Numbered from the stretch's first letter, positions 1 to 12,019 are shown. The stretch: DNA of 64,000 nt from Selaginella moellendorffii (GCF_000143415.4 NW_003314348.1:129309-193308), one strand, 5' to 3'. Numbers and translations are program-made. The notes: generated by a model from the letters alone, not told the origin.

Positions 1-1303
1 CTCTATGAGAGTAGTAAACTTTCATTGATCTTAATTTGATTTTAGTGGCCATTTACCTTGGCTAAGGATAGGAATGTCCAACTTAGTTAATATGTTTATT
101 AAAGGTTGTGTACCTATATAAGTACATCTGATGGTCTTTACTTTAGTTTTAGTTGGGTGTTGATCATTTATAGTTAGCCTCTTTAATTATATTTAGAGTT
201 ATTAACTAAACATATTAGTGAGCTTATTGTGGTTCAATTGCATTTGAGTAGTCATTTATCTATACTTATCTATGTTTTTATATGTTATACCTAGATGTAG
301 AGTATATGAATTTGGAGATGAACTCTAAGCCCATTGCATTATGAATTGAGGGTCTAATATAGATTTAAATCCTCTATGAGCACTAGCTTCTTATATTCAA
401 CTCTTACATATAAAATAGTGTTAGATAAAGTTGGACATAATTTTAGCATACTGGTGGCTTAATGAGAGGGTAAGGGTAGCCCATCTATTAAAGTAGTATA
501 GAGCTTGGGTTTCAACCTAAGTAAAATGCAAAACAAAGAGTAACATATCCTAATGGAAGCCAAATTAATATCTCAAATGGTTTATCATGCTATGATAGGT
601 TTGTTTATTAAATGGTATTGCGAAGGATTGTATTATTGGGCTTGTATGGTTTTCCTATGTTGGTATATTGGTTTCACCTCTATTAATAATGTTTGGCATG
701 GTAGTGGATTATATTGAGTCTTGGACATAATGATTCACTCCTTGAGGATGTATTATTTATAATTGGGTATTAATAAAAGATTGGTCTTAGATATTAAATA
801 TAATATCTTTGACTTTTGTTAATTTAGTTGCTAGAAAGTTTTGAGTGGTGGTTTGCTCTTGCTTTCTTTTAATTTTGTTTTGGTGTTGATAGTGTTAAAG
901 TAATCTTGATGTTGATATTGTAGAAGTTAAAATTAAAGTGAGATTAAATATTTTTCCATGGTATATTGAGGAAGTTAAATTTTCCCATCTATAATGATTC
1001 AAATGATTGATGATTGGTTAAACTCTCATTAGAGATTGACATTTAGTTTTGCTAGTCTTAATGAAAATGGTGTTAATGGTTTGGCTATACTTTTATATTA
1101 TTGACATTCAAGAATTTGTTAGATAGCAATTATATTGGCATTCAAACTAATTGAGTGATAAGTTAAGTTAATCTTAGTCTAAATGAGATTATTTAGTAAA
1201 GTGTTGCTCTTAAAAAGTGGTTTAATCATGAATTATACTAGCTTTGTAAAATGAAGAATTAATGATCAATATTAAAGTTGTTGAGTCATTGATAATTTGA
1301 GTT
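1..1303. other. AT-rich decayed repeat DNA, no gene
   Basis: I see no open reading frame, RNA gene or coding signal here. The sequence is very AT-rich and poor in CpG, as expected for old methylated repeats. Bases about 300-600 match, in reverse-complement orientation, repeat sequence near 46640-46800, and match 51290-51500 in the same orientation, so at least this part belongs to a dispersed element of the window. Confidence 0.6.
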
Positions 1304-1477
1304 TGTGAGGGCTAAGTGTACGGCTACGATGCCGTATACTAATATTAGCGTAGTGGATTTTGGTAGCCGTCGGATTGGTTTCAATCCGGACCACTCGCTC
1401 CTGTATATAAACTAGGGTTTTTGGGTTAATTGATATGCACATTTCTGTATTCCCTTTCCATATTCCATGCACTCACA
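1304..1477 (+). repeat. left LTR of the gypsy element
   Basis: The 174-bp repeat starts TGTGAGGGC and ends ATGCACTCACA. It contains a TATA-like stretch (TGTATATAAA) near 1403-1412 that could drive transcription. It differs from the right LTR at four positions, all transitions. The length is unusually short for a full-size gypsy element. Confidence 0.95.
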
Positions 1478-1709
1478 TTGGTGGAGATGAGGGGCACCTT
1501 TGATTGTCCCTGGGAGTGCTTGGATTTGGGATTTCGGTTTAGATCTAGCTTTTGCATTGTCTAGATCTAGCTTTTTCCATTTCCTTTCTTTTGTTCTTTC
1601 CTTTCAGGATTTTGGTTTAGATCTAGCTTTTTGCATTGTCTAGATCTACCATTTCTTTCCAGCTTTTTGTCATTTCTCTTCTTTTGCTCTTTCTTTCTCA
1701 TTCATTTTC

Positions 1710-2642
1710 ATGGCCGATCCGCAATCTCCTCCTTTGACTCTAGAGCAGCAGTTGGTTCAATTGCTTGATGCTATGCGCTTGCAATTGAACAACCAAACTC
1801 AGTTGATGGCGGCGTTCACGGCACATGGTACAACTCCTCCTGCTTTTGGTGCCAATCCTCGCGTTCGGCCGGAGTTCTTTCGTGGGAATCCTGGGGATGA
1901 TGTGTACCATTGGTTCGATCACTTCACGGTGATTGCCACATATCATTCTTGAGATGATGCTCGACGTTTGCGTGAGTTCCCCACATGTCTTCAAGGGACG
2001 GCATTGCAGTGGTACAATGGATTGAGCGCAGCTACTCGTGGCGATTGGAGTGTTCTTCCGGACGTCTTCAAACGCGCCTTTGGACACGCCGACGATTGTG
2101 ATGATGCCTTCCAACAATTGCATCGTCTTCGCCAAGGGCCATCTGAGTCGGTGATGCAATTTGGCGTTCGTTTCCGAAGTCTTTTGCTTCGTGCGGAGCC
2201 AAATATGTCGGAGCGGATCAAGCTAGGAATGCTGTGGCCAGCACTTCGTCAAGATCTTGTCGGACTTGTGCATGCACTTGCACCTGCCACTCTTGACGAT
2301 GCTCTTCGCTTGGCACAACGTTATGAGACGTCGCCTCTTCCACTTCTTGCTATACGTCCTTCAGCTCCACTTCCTATGAGTGATGGTCCTGTTCCCATGG
2401 AGGTTGATGCTGCTGCTACTCGAGTCCAAGGACAAGGGCGAGGACGCGGTCGTGGCCGTGACATTCGTTGCTGGGCGTGTGATGAAGTTGGTCATACTTA
2501 TCAGCATTGTCGGCGCTTTCCGGATTGGCGACCTCCATTTCCTGGGTGGAGACCTTGGCGTCAGCAACGTCCCGTTGGTGCTGCTGCGGTGGAAGGTTTG
2601 GATACCGAGGTGCATTCGGGAAATGAGGAGTCGCGCGAGTAA
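1710..2642 (+). pseudogene. gag: gag, interrupted by one in-frame stop
   Basis: The reading frame starts at an ATG at 1710 and would run 310 codons to the TAA at 2640-2642, but TGA at 1950-1952 breaks it after 80 codons. The frame is unchanged across the stop, so this is a point mutation and not a frameshift. The middle part has the gag capsid pattern (LQGTALQWY), and a CX2CX4HX4C zinc knuckle lies at 2469-2510 after an Arg/Gly-rich stretch. A decayed sister copy has TAG at the same codon, so the original codon was probably TGG (Trp). The gag stop overlaps the pol ATG (TAATG). Confidence 0.9.
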
Positions 2643-5600
2643 TGGAGGGACCTTGCGCGAATAAGTTAGTGACCCCTCCATCTTTCTTTCGGGAGTATCA
2701 TCAAGGGGTTCACTCGGCACCGGTTCATCCAGTGTTTACTTTCCAAGCTCGTTTTTATAACAAGAGGTCTCCTATTCTTCTCTCCGTGTTGGTTGATACA
2801 GGTTCGAGTTTATCTTCTATTGCTCGACCTGTTGCCACACGTTGTCGTCTACACTTGCATCGTGCGGCGGATCCAGTTTTCATTCTTTATGGCAACGGCC
2901 GTACACATGCATGTGCACGAGATGAGGCGGACCTGGTTGTGCGTGTGGGCGATCTCGAGCTTGGGTTGCAGTCATTGCGGGTGGTGCCGAGTCAAGCTTT
3001 TGACCTCATTCTTGGTATGGATTGGTTGCAGCACAATCATGCCAAGTGTGACTTTGAGGCTTTTCCCCCTTGTCTTATACTTCCTTATGTTTCATCCATT
3101 CCTCTCACTTCCGTACCTCTTTGTCCCTCTACTTCTACCTCTGCTTCCATTACTTTTGTTCCCCCATTATTTCCTCTTGTGTTTCCATCTTGTTCTGCTC
3201 TTCCCTTTTCCGATCCCTCCGATGATCTTTGTGTTGCAGCTGTTGACCAGCTCATGAAGGAGTATTCTGATCTTTTTGAATTTGACCTATCGTCTGGGGC
3301 CAAGATTGCCACACGTCATCCCATTCCAACCGGGGATGCTCGTCCAATCAAGGTTCCTGTTCGTCGTCGGTCACCCAAGGAGATCAAGATTTTACGTGCA
3401 AACGTCAAGGAGATGTTGGAGAAGGGTGTTATTCGGAAGTCGCGGAGTCCTTGGGCATGTGAACCTCATCTTGTGACGAAACCTGATAGGAGTATTCGTT
3501 TTTGCATCGACTATCGTCCGTTAAATGAAGTGACGATCCCGGACGTGTACCCTCTTCCTCACACTGCTGATCTCTTGGATCGTCTGGGGCGAAGTCGTTG
3601 GTTCACCAAGCTAGATCTTGCTTCTGGGTATTGGCAAGTACCGATGGCTGAAGACGATATTCCTAAGACTGCTTTTCGTACACCATTTGGTTTGTACGAG
3701 TTTTTGGTGATGCCGTTTGGTTTGAACAATGCTCCAGCAACTTTTCAGTGGATGATGGACGAGGTTCTTTGCGATATGCCGGAGGTGACGGCTGACTTCA
3801 TTGATGATGTCTTGATCCACTCGGAGGGGACGTGGGAGGAGCATGTTCGTGATGTTTGTAAAGTGTTGGATCGGCTACGCGACATTGGTTTAAAGCTGAA
3901 GCGGTCAAAGTGCGTATTTGGGTCTAAGGACACAACTTATCTTGGGTACCGTATTTCTCGTGAGGGTTTGCAAGTTGATCCTGACAAACTTGTGGCTGTT
4001 CTAAAGTTCCCTACTCCGAAGTGTGTGAATGATGTGCAGCGCTTTTTGGGTAAGGTGCAGTATCTCGGTCGTTTTGTGGATCATCTTTCCGATCGCACTT
4101 TACCATTGCGAGCGTTGTTGAAGTCATCAACGTCATCTTTCATCTGGTCTCCCGATTGTGAGCGGGCGTTCATGAATCTCAAAGAGCTATTGACGACTCC
4201 TCCGGTTTTGGCATATCCTGACTACACTCGACCTTTTATTTTGCGCGTGGATGCTTCTGACATTGGTCTTGGAGGTGTGTTGATGCAAGAGAGCTCGAGT
4301 GTGCCTGGTCAGCGCCATCCCATTGCATACATAAGCCGTACATTACAACCAGCGGAGATGAACTACTCCACGACGGAGAAGGAGTGTTTAGCAGCAGTCT
4401 GGGGTTTCGAGAAACTTCATGCCTATCTACATGGTTCTCAGACGTTACTTGAAGGTGACCATGCTGCTGTTACTTCATTATTGAAGCGGAAGAACCTGGT
4501 TGGTCGTACGGCTCGATGGGCTTTGAAGCTTCAGATATATGATTTCGATGTTGTTCATCGCCCAGGGAGTTCTATGGCTGATGCTGATGCCCTTTCTTGA
4601 GCTCCTCTTCCTTCTCCACTCACTTCTCATGTTTCTGACGAACCTGTTGTTCCAGCATCTGTGGGTTTTCTAGATGAGGATTATGTGCCGTCGGCGGTTG
4701 CTGTCCTTGACGTTCAGTGTCTACAGGGCGTAGAGCAAGATCTACCTTCTCTGGATGAGGTTCGCGAGGCTCAAAAGATTGAGCCGTGGATTCGAAGGCT
4801 TCGAGATGGGTTTGAGAATCCTACATCATTTGCTGATGACTTGCCTTTTCGGCATTTACATTCTCAATATCGCCTTGAAGATGGCCTTCTTTATTTTGTG
4901 GGGACGGATCCTGATGCTCATTTATGGCTAGTGGTGCCTTCCGTGTTTATTCCGCGGTTTCTCCATGCCTACCATGATTCTCCTATTCTAGGTGGGCATA
5001 TGGGACACCGTTGTGTCACCGAGAAGCTGCGCAGATCTTTCTATTGGCCAGAGATGCGACGTGATATTATCCGGTATGTGCGTAGCTGCGTTTGGTGCCA
5101 AGCTCGTAATACTCCCCCTTGTGCTGCGGAAGGACGGTTGGAGTCAATTGCAGTTTCTCGTCCGTTTGAGTTGGTGGCGTTTGATCTTATGGGACCTTTT
5201 CCGCGATCGACTGCTGGCAATGAGTATGTTATTATTGCTTCTGACTACTTGACTCGTTGGGTGGAAGTTGGTGCTCTTGCTAGTGCCTCTGCAACTGCTG
5301 TTGGATACTTCCTCCTCAATCGAGTGGTGTTCCAGCATTCTTGTCCAGAACGGATTCTTTCGGATAATGGTCCTGCATTTATGGTTGAGGTATTTCATGT
5401 TTTGACATCTCGGTTGGGGATACGCCACACTTTTACGAGTGCTTATCATCCACAATCAAACGGTCTGGTGGAACGGCTCGTTCGGACATTCAAAGGGATG
5501 ATTGCGAAGTATGTGAACTTTCAACATTCGGATTGGGATGGTTATTTGCCGTCTCTTCGGTATGCTTATGTCACAGGGGTGCAGAGTTCTGTTGGTGCTT

Positions 5601-6106
5601 CACCATATAAACTTCTATATGGTCATGATCCAATATTACCAACAGAGCTAGGTTTACCTTCGCGATTGCCACGAGCTCCTGATGCTAGGTCATGGGATCA
5701 ATATTTGACAAGCATTCTTCCACTTGTCCGAGCAGAGTCTGCTGAACACTTAGGCCGCGTACAAGTGGGACAACAACGGCGCTACAATTCCCATCATCGT
5801 CCACCAGCGGAGTACAAAGTGGATGATTTGGTGTTAGTCCATTTTCCCCATCTTACGGTACGTGGTTTATCTAAGGGGCTCCTTGCGCAGTGGAAAGGAC
5901 CGTATCGGGTGTTGCGGCAAGTTGGACCACAAGTTTATGAGGTTCGGCATGACGTTCAGCAGGCCGATCCTCCGGAGATTGTGCATGTGCAGCGGTTAAA
6001 ACGCTTCATACAGAGGGATCAGGAGCAGTTAATACCGTCTACAGATCCACCGATGCCTCCTCCTGACGTTCCTCCAGATCCCGGCCCATCTACAAGAGAA
6101 CCCTGA
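2642..6106 (+). pseudogene. pol: pol polyprotein, interrupted by one in-frame stop
   Basis: Pol opens with an ATG overlapping the gag stop and runs in one frame to 6106 except for TGA at 4598-4600. Domains in order are aspartic protease (DTGSS at 2794-2808), reverse transcriptase with an FIDD active site (the two Asp codons at 3803-3808; YxDD in most relatives), RNase H (VDASDIGLGG), a stop exactly where relatives read ALSR, then integrase with an HHCC zinc finger, the D,D-E core (SDNGPAF, HPQSNGLVERL) and a GPY/F-like module (WKGPYRVL). CGA to TGA would explain the stop. Protease, RT, RNase H and integrase motifs all remain readable, so the copy is young. Confidence 0.92.
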
Positions 6107-6138
6107 CGGCCTTCCATTATTCCGAGAGGAGGGGATGA

Positions 6139-6312
6139 TGTGAGGGCCAAGTGTACGGCTACGATGCCGTATACTAATATTAGCGTAGTGGATTTTGGTA
6201 GCCGTCGGATTGGTTTCAATCCGAACCACTCGCTCCTGTATATAAGCTAGGGTTTTTGGATTAATTGATATGCACATTTCTGTATTCCCTTTCCATATTC
6301 CATGCACTCACA
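6139..6312 (+). repeat. right LTR of the gypsy element
   Basis: This is the 174-bp partner of the left LTR, preceded by the purine tract GAGAGGAGGGGATGA. The four differences from the left LTR are transitions (T/C, G/A, A/G and G/A). AGTT follows directly at 6313-6316. Confidence 0.95.
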
Positions 6313-7962
6313 AGTTGAGGTTATATTAATCATTAATAATTCTCATTATGTTATTATAAAGTGAGTTGCATTTTGATATAGAGAGATGGATCACAGAGGA
6401 TCTGTTTAGTGATAATTTGTTAAGTATATTGTGGCTTAAAGTATGACTTTAGTCAATTTATTTTATGACAAATTAGCTCATGACTAATCAAGGGTTTTTA
6501 GATATGGTGAAGGTAAAGGAGTCGCATAGAGGGCTTGGGGGTGGCTGGGTGGTGATCCATTTTGCATTAGTGTGGTAATTTTTCATTAGGTTCTAATAAT
6601 TAGTATTAAAGGGTAGAGTTTGAGAATCTGCAAGTTTGCTATTATGGATTCTGCAGAGGAAGTTGCTCATCAATCATTTGTGAAATCTTGGATGACTGAT
6701 AATATAGTGTTAGAATTGCAAACCCTTAATAACAATATTTAAATCCTTGAGGTTGAAACCTTTGGTAGACATGTGTGAGTGCATTAAGAAAATGGAGAAT
6801 TCTTGAGGTGGTAGGAGTTTTGTTATAAATCGAGCTCAAATACCTAAGTTTGATGGCATTGATGTCTCTGTGGATGCTCAACTGGCTGCACAAAACCTTG
6901 AAACTAATCTAGGTTCAAGGATTGCTAAATGAAGATGCACTGATGGAGGTGGCGCTTAAAGGCTGAGCTACATGTTAGTGGGCTCACCTTTTCTTGATTT
7001 GACGATGGTATGTTTATATGTAACAATAAACTCATATCAAGTTACTTATCAATGTAAATTCTAAGATGGTATAATAGATATGATTAATTAACCTACTATA
7101 TTATTTAGCTCCTTGTTAGGTGTGTTTATCTTTGTTTTTGTGTCTCACTTATGGGCTTAATCAAAAAGGTAGAATGTCAAGAGAGTGGGACGTTTAGGAG
7201 AGTTATACCTTTTAACTTCTATTCACGAAGATGTGAACTTGTAGGGAAGTGTAATGGTTTGAGAATCTGTTAGGGTTTAAATATAGAACAAGCAAATTTG
7301 ATTTGGGTTTCAAATATAAAAGGAAAGGGCCAATGAACAAAAGTGCACCTATTTTCCCAATTATAGAAAATCATCCATTGGTTTTCACTCGCTTATGATA
7401 TTGAGTTTCATCCCTTAATATTTACTACATGATAATTTACTATGTTTACCAAACACCCTTACTATCATGCCCTATGTGTTGGTCCAATTTAAGTTCTATC
7501 AACTATTTATAGAAAGTGTTTAGATATACTAATTAGTTACATCTACAAAATGTAGAAAATGTCCTCAACACAATAATGTTATTCCTATGTCCAAATTCAT
7601 AATCTAGCATCATTTCATATTTAGTAAGTTTTTGAGTTTTTCAGAGACTAAAAACATGCTTTCATATAGGTCTATAGGGGGTTCTAAATGTATATTAAGG
7701 GTAGTAAGTATTGGTTGACTAATTTGAAATATTATCTAGTTCTTTATTGGGTGTATTTATCCTTATTTTACATCTAACTTAAGTTTAAGTTAAAGCTCTA
7801 TACCAAGTTAACTAGTGGTATACCTATATCCTTATATCAAGCCATTGGTATGTTGTAATAGTGTTAAACTCCATTTGACTCTGTTTTGATATTAATTTTA
7901 GTGTTGAGATACTACTATTTAAGTGTTGTTTTGTAGTTCTATTCCTTCCTTCCTTAAGTATG
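6313..7962. repeat. decayed dispersed repeats
   Basis: No gene is visible. About 7160-7365 matches the inner end and 5' LTR part of the miniature LTR family described at 7963. About 7385-7960 matches 46110-46860 in the same orientation and in part 52320-52625, so the two repeat blocks of the window share families. Most differences between copies look like C-to-T or G-to-A changes. Confidence 0.55.
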
Positions 7963-8543
7963 TGTAAGCAATTAAAGAGAACAATTTAAAAGATGGTCTA
8001 TAAAGATTCAAATATAAAGGGAAAAAGGCCTATAATAAAAGTGCATCTCATTTTTTCAATTAGTTAATAGTCTTAAAACACTTAGGATTAAACATCCTTA
8101 GGTTTGAATAATACTAAGCTAAATGACCTCTCAAGAAGTCTAAATTTAAGAGCTTATGTTTGGTATTAGAAGAGTTTTAGATACGATTCTATTAGTTGGC
8201 TAGGGGAATCACACTATATGTTGAGATTGATATCTAGTAAGTTTAATTTGCCTTTTGGTAGGCTCGACTTGAGGGGTAAAATGTTAAGAGAGGGAAACTC
8301 TTGGGAGAGTTGTGGCTCTTAACTTCCGTTCATGAGGGCGTGAACTTACAAGAAAGTGTGGTGGATTATAAATATAGCCAAATAGAATAATATGAAATAT
8401 AGTCTATTAGGATTTAAATAAAGAGGGAAAAGGGCTTATGAATAAGAGTGCACCCCCTTGAGATATTTGGGGTTACATGTCCTTGGGTTTAAATAGTATT
8501 GGGCTAAGTTACCTCTCGGGAAATTTAAATTTAGGAGCTTACA
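7963..8543 (+). mobile_element. TRIM-like miniature LTR element, copy 1
   Basis: A left LTR of about 194 bp (7963-8156, starting TGTAAGCA) is followed by a TTGGTATTAGA box, a decayed form of the TGGTATCAGA initiator-tRNA primer site. A non-coding interior of about 205 bp and a second, decayed LTR (about 8367-8543, ending GAGCTTACA) follow. With LTR, primer site, short interior and LTR in under 600 bp and no coding capacity, the layout is that of a TRIM (terminal-repeat retrotransposon in miniature). Better-preserved relatives are at 46861 and 47345. Confidence 0.65.
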
Positions 8544-10307
8544 ATATGCTTATATCTTATCCCTTCATTTAGTGGCCCAAAACTTATGCTTGATTGCCCT
8601 TGGCACACAGATCTAAGGGTTAAATTCTATTTCATGGTTATCCTATCATAGAGTATAGGATGAACACCATGTGCACTATATTTAGTATCAAAAGGATTAG
8701 TCTCAATGATTTTTATGTAATAAAATTGGGTAACTAATCTTATTGTATATGCAAAGATGAAAATAATAATCCAAATGGGTATATGTTTGGTTGTTATAGC
8801 TTTACATATAGCTTTGGGTATGGATTTTGGCACATAATATTTTATACAACTTTATATGAGTTTTTGCTTGGGCTCATTAGGTGGTTTTGAGATGTATGAA
8901 CTTATACTTAAGGATTGATATTAGCCTATCCATGAGTTATTACTATATTAGGGTAAAAGTATACCTCCATATAATTGGTGAATAGGTTAGTTTGTAATTG
9001 TTTAGCATGACATTAGTGAATTCTTCTTAGGCATGATTACGAGTGGATTAATCAAGAGTATAGAGATTAATCTACTGGTTCAAGTAGTCATTATTGTGCT
9101 TTTTTACAAACTTTTCTTAGATTGAATTTAAAGTAGTGCAAATATAAATTTAAGGTTTAATTTGAAAAGAGAGTTATCATGGATGAATGATCAAATATGT
9201 AAATAATCTTCTCTTTTTTGAAAGGCAATTTGTAATAAGATGTGATCTCATTGCTTGTATTCATATTATACAATTGAGAGTCCCTACTTCAATATATATT
9301 GGTTATGGTGGTCTTAGAAGTGGTATATCATAGATTAGAAAGCAATAAAGCACTAAAGCATTTTACTTATATTTGCTATCAGAATATTTAAGTTGTAATG
9401 CTCAATTCTTTTCTAGAAAACCTTACTATTTCTCCTTAAGTAATTTAGTATTAAATTAGTTTTAAGTTTAGTCAGAAAGAGAGTGGCATGAGCTTGCCTA
9501 TAAATCTTTAATAATGGGGTATAACATTTATATTGCATTTTGTTGATTAGAGTTAACACTTAATACTAGTGTCAATCTTTGTAGTAGTAATATAGGCTTT
9601 TGTCAAGACATTATAATTCTTATATCATATCCTTGTGATTATAAGTAAGTTGTTTATTCAAAAATTCATTAACCCAAAAATGGTTAATAGTGATGCTAAT
9701 CTACTTGTAAGTAGTAGTCTCAACTAAGTTTTTCATAAGTAATCTATTAAATGCTAAACTAGTATCAATACCTTGGTTTTTTGAGGTAAGGGCCTGCCTG
9801 ATGAAGTATCCATTGGAGCTGGCCACTCCAAGGCTTCCTAAACACATACAACCTGTAAATTCTTAAAATATCAATGATACAGAAATATCTAGCACTTCTA
9901 AGAGGGCATCCAACATCACAAAACCTCAACATAGGCACATGCTCTATTCAGTCATAGTTTCAAACACATAACAAAGATTTTACAAAGACCATTTGTGGCA
10001 AATACTCCTAGATTCCAAATCGCAAGGACACTATATTTATCTTGGCCATGCTTTTGAACAACGCTTCTGAATTTTACATATCAAGGGTTTTTTTTTCAAA
10101 TACATGAATTAAGACACGAGGTTTAGAACACTTCCACAAATTCCTATGAGCAAGTTCGCCAGGAACTTCTCGTGCCGCATGCCTGGTCTTGGGAAATGCA
10201 AGCATGGATGCATCTGGCATTGATCGAGGCAGATTTGGGTGGATTTTATCTGGAATTGGGAATCTAGAATTGAAAACTATGGAGAAAAAGCTAGAAAAAC
10301 TGTTCAT
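8544..10307. other. AT-rich spacer with a faint upstream echo of the P450 leader
   Basis: There is no gene. About 8570-8650 matches repeat sequence near 47093-47340. At 9818-9900 the words CCACTCCAAGGCTTCC and ACAGAAAT-CTAGCACTT recur in the same order as in the leader of the P450 at 10473, so a degenerate third copy of that leader may sit here. Confidence 0.5.
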
Positions 10308-10485
10308 GACAGCTACTGACCACTCCAAGGCTTCCAAGTCGCTTTAAAAGTCCGGAAATATTGACACAAGCACCACAGAAATGGATCTAGCACAGAAAGA
10401 CAGCTACTGACCACTCCAAGGCTTCCAAGTCGCTTCAAAAGTCGGGAAAATATTGACACAAGCACCACAGAAATGGATCTAGCAC
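10308..10485 (+). repeat. tandem duplication spanning the P450 start codon
   Basis: Bases 10308-10393 and 10399-10485 are two near-identical copies (period about 91 bp) of the P450 leader, including the start codon and first codons. The first copy therefore carries its own ATG at 10381, which opens a short upstream reading frame of nine codons ending at a TGA inside the second copy. The second copy supplies the real start at 10473. Confidence 0.85.
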
Positions 10486-12019
10486 TTGCTGTGAGCTTCT
10501 TAATTTTCATTGCTCTCTTGATCTTGTGGTTCTTGAAAGCTGGCTCAAATCTTCCACCAGGTCCATGGGGATTACCCCTGATTGGCCACTTACACTTGCT
10601 AGCAGGAATGCCCCCGCACAGAGCATTGCAACGCATAGCCAACAAGTATGGTCCTATTACTTCCTTGAGGCTGGGAATGATCCCAACTGTGGTAATATCC
10701 AGCCAGGAGCTTGCCAAGGAGGTCTTCACCGCACACGATTTAAATTTTGCTTCCAGGCCATACTTGGCTTTCTGGAAGCACCTCATCTATAACTTTTCTG
10801 GAGGTTCAAGTAGTCCCTATGGAGAGCTATGGCGAAACACCCGCAAGCTCTGTACAATGGAGCTCTTCACGGCCAAGTGTATCGACTCCTTCTCCTGGGT
10901 CAGAAGGGATGAGCTTTCTCGTGCCTTGGAGGGAATTTTGAAGGCCCATGGCGATGGCAAACCTGTGGAGGTGAGAAAAGTGGCCAGTGTTTTCTCCTTC
11001 AACGTCACATCACGAATTTTGATGGGTAAGAGGTACTTTGGTGATGAAAACGTAGATGCCCATGCCATGGAATTCAAGGAGCTCAACGACAATGTTCTTG
11101 AGCTGGCGATCAATCCCTGTGTTAGCAACTTGGTGCCCTGGTACTTGCGATGGCTGGACTGGCAGATCCCTCGCTACAAGCGAATCCATGCCAAGCAAGA
11201 CGAGTTCTTGCAAAAGATTGTTGAGGAGCACAAAGAGAGGACACGGGAATGCAAGGACTTCCTGGATATCATGCTCGACTTCTTTGGAGCAGGGACACAA
11301 GGGGAGACTTACGTAAAGGCGAATCTCATGGTAAGCTTTTTGCAAAACTTCTCCTTGATTGACTAACAGGTATTTCTTATGCTACAAATGCCCAGGAGAT
11401 GTTTATTGCTGGAACTGATACCACCACCACCGTCAGCGAGTGGCTCATGGGTGCAGTGATGCACAATCCTCGAGTCATGGCCAAGCTCCACGAGGAGCTC
11501 GAGAGGGTTGTGGGCAACACTCGGATGGTACAAGAGTCGGACCTGCAAAAGCTTGAGTACCTCCAGATTGTCCTCAAGGAATCACTCAGACGCTATCCCC
11601 CGGGAGCCTTACTCCTGCCGCGCATCTCAAGGCAAGCAGCAAACGTTGGCGGCTTTCACATTCCAAAAGGGACCACTCTCCTGGTGAATACATGGGCGAT
11701 TGGAATGGATCCGGCAGTGTGGGAGAATCCCACACAATTCCACCCGGAGCGCTTCTTGGGGAGCTCCATCGATGTCAAAGGCCACAACTTTGAGCTCCTC
11801 CCGTTTGGTTCCGGGCGGAGAAAGTGTCCGGGAATGGGCATGGGATTGCGATCGGTGGAGCTGCTCGTGGCAAATCTCATCCATGGCTTCAATTGGAGCT
11901 TTGTGCCTGGGACAATGCCGTCCATGGAAGAGGTTTACCGCAGTGCTCTGAAGCTCGAGACCCCATTGCAAGCCATGGCCAGTCCAAGGCTCCCCCAGGA
12001 GGTCTACACCAAATTTTAA
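10473..12019 (+). CDS. cytochrome P450, CYP71 clan (A-type)
   Basis: Two exons (10473-11330 and 11396-12019) joined in phase 0 by a 65-bp GT-AG intron encode 493 residues, the usual P450 size. Residues 4-22 form an N-terminal membrane anchor for the ER surface, followed by the Pro-rich hinge PPGPWG. The oxygen-binding I helix reads AGTDTT (291-296), the K helix ExxR is E348-R351, PERF is present, and the haem loop PFGSGRRKCPG places the ligand cysteine at 430. The single intron just before the I helix is typical of plant A-type P450s. All key residues are present, so an active monooxygenase is expected, but its substrate cannot be read from sequence. A duplicated leader upstream gives it a short uORF. 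It differs clearly from the F5H-like P450 at 40805. Confidence 0.93.

Larger units (their letters stand above)
1304..6312 (+). mobile_element. Ty3/gypsy LTR retrotransposon, nearly complete
   Basis: This 5.0 kb element has two 174-bp direct repeats (1304-1477 and 6139-6312) that begin TGTGAG and end CTCACA. The bases AGTT lie directly outside both ends (1300-1303 and 6313-6316), which looks like a 4-bp target duplication. A purine-rich tract (about 6124-6138) precedes the right LTR. Inside are gag and pol with domains in the order protease, reverse transcriptase, RNase H, integrase, which is the Ty3/gypsy order. No chromodomain follows the integrase. The LTRs differ by four transitions, so the insertion is fairly recent. 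One stop codon in gag and one in pol make this copy non-autonomous as written. No canonical TGGTATCA primer site follows the left LTR; the first bases there are TTGGTGGAGATGAGGGG. Confidence 0.95.

Noticed and set aside
1272-1472. Minus-strand open frame of 66 codons, repeated at 6029-6307
   Set aside because: Both are antisense readings of the two gypsy LTRs; the similarity is that of the LTR pair and not of a gene family.
1950-4600. TGA recoding or readthrough in gag and pol
   Set aside because: The first stop lies in the middle of the capsid, where readthrough makes no sense, and the sister copy has TAG at the same codon. Single mutations explain both stops.
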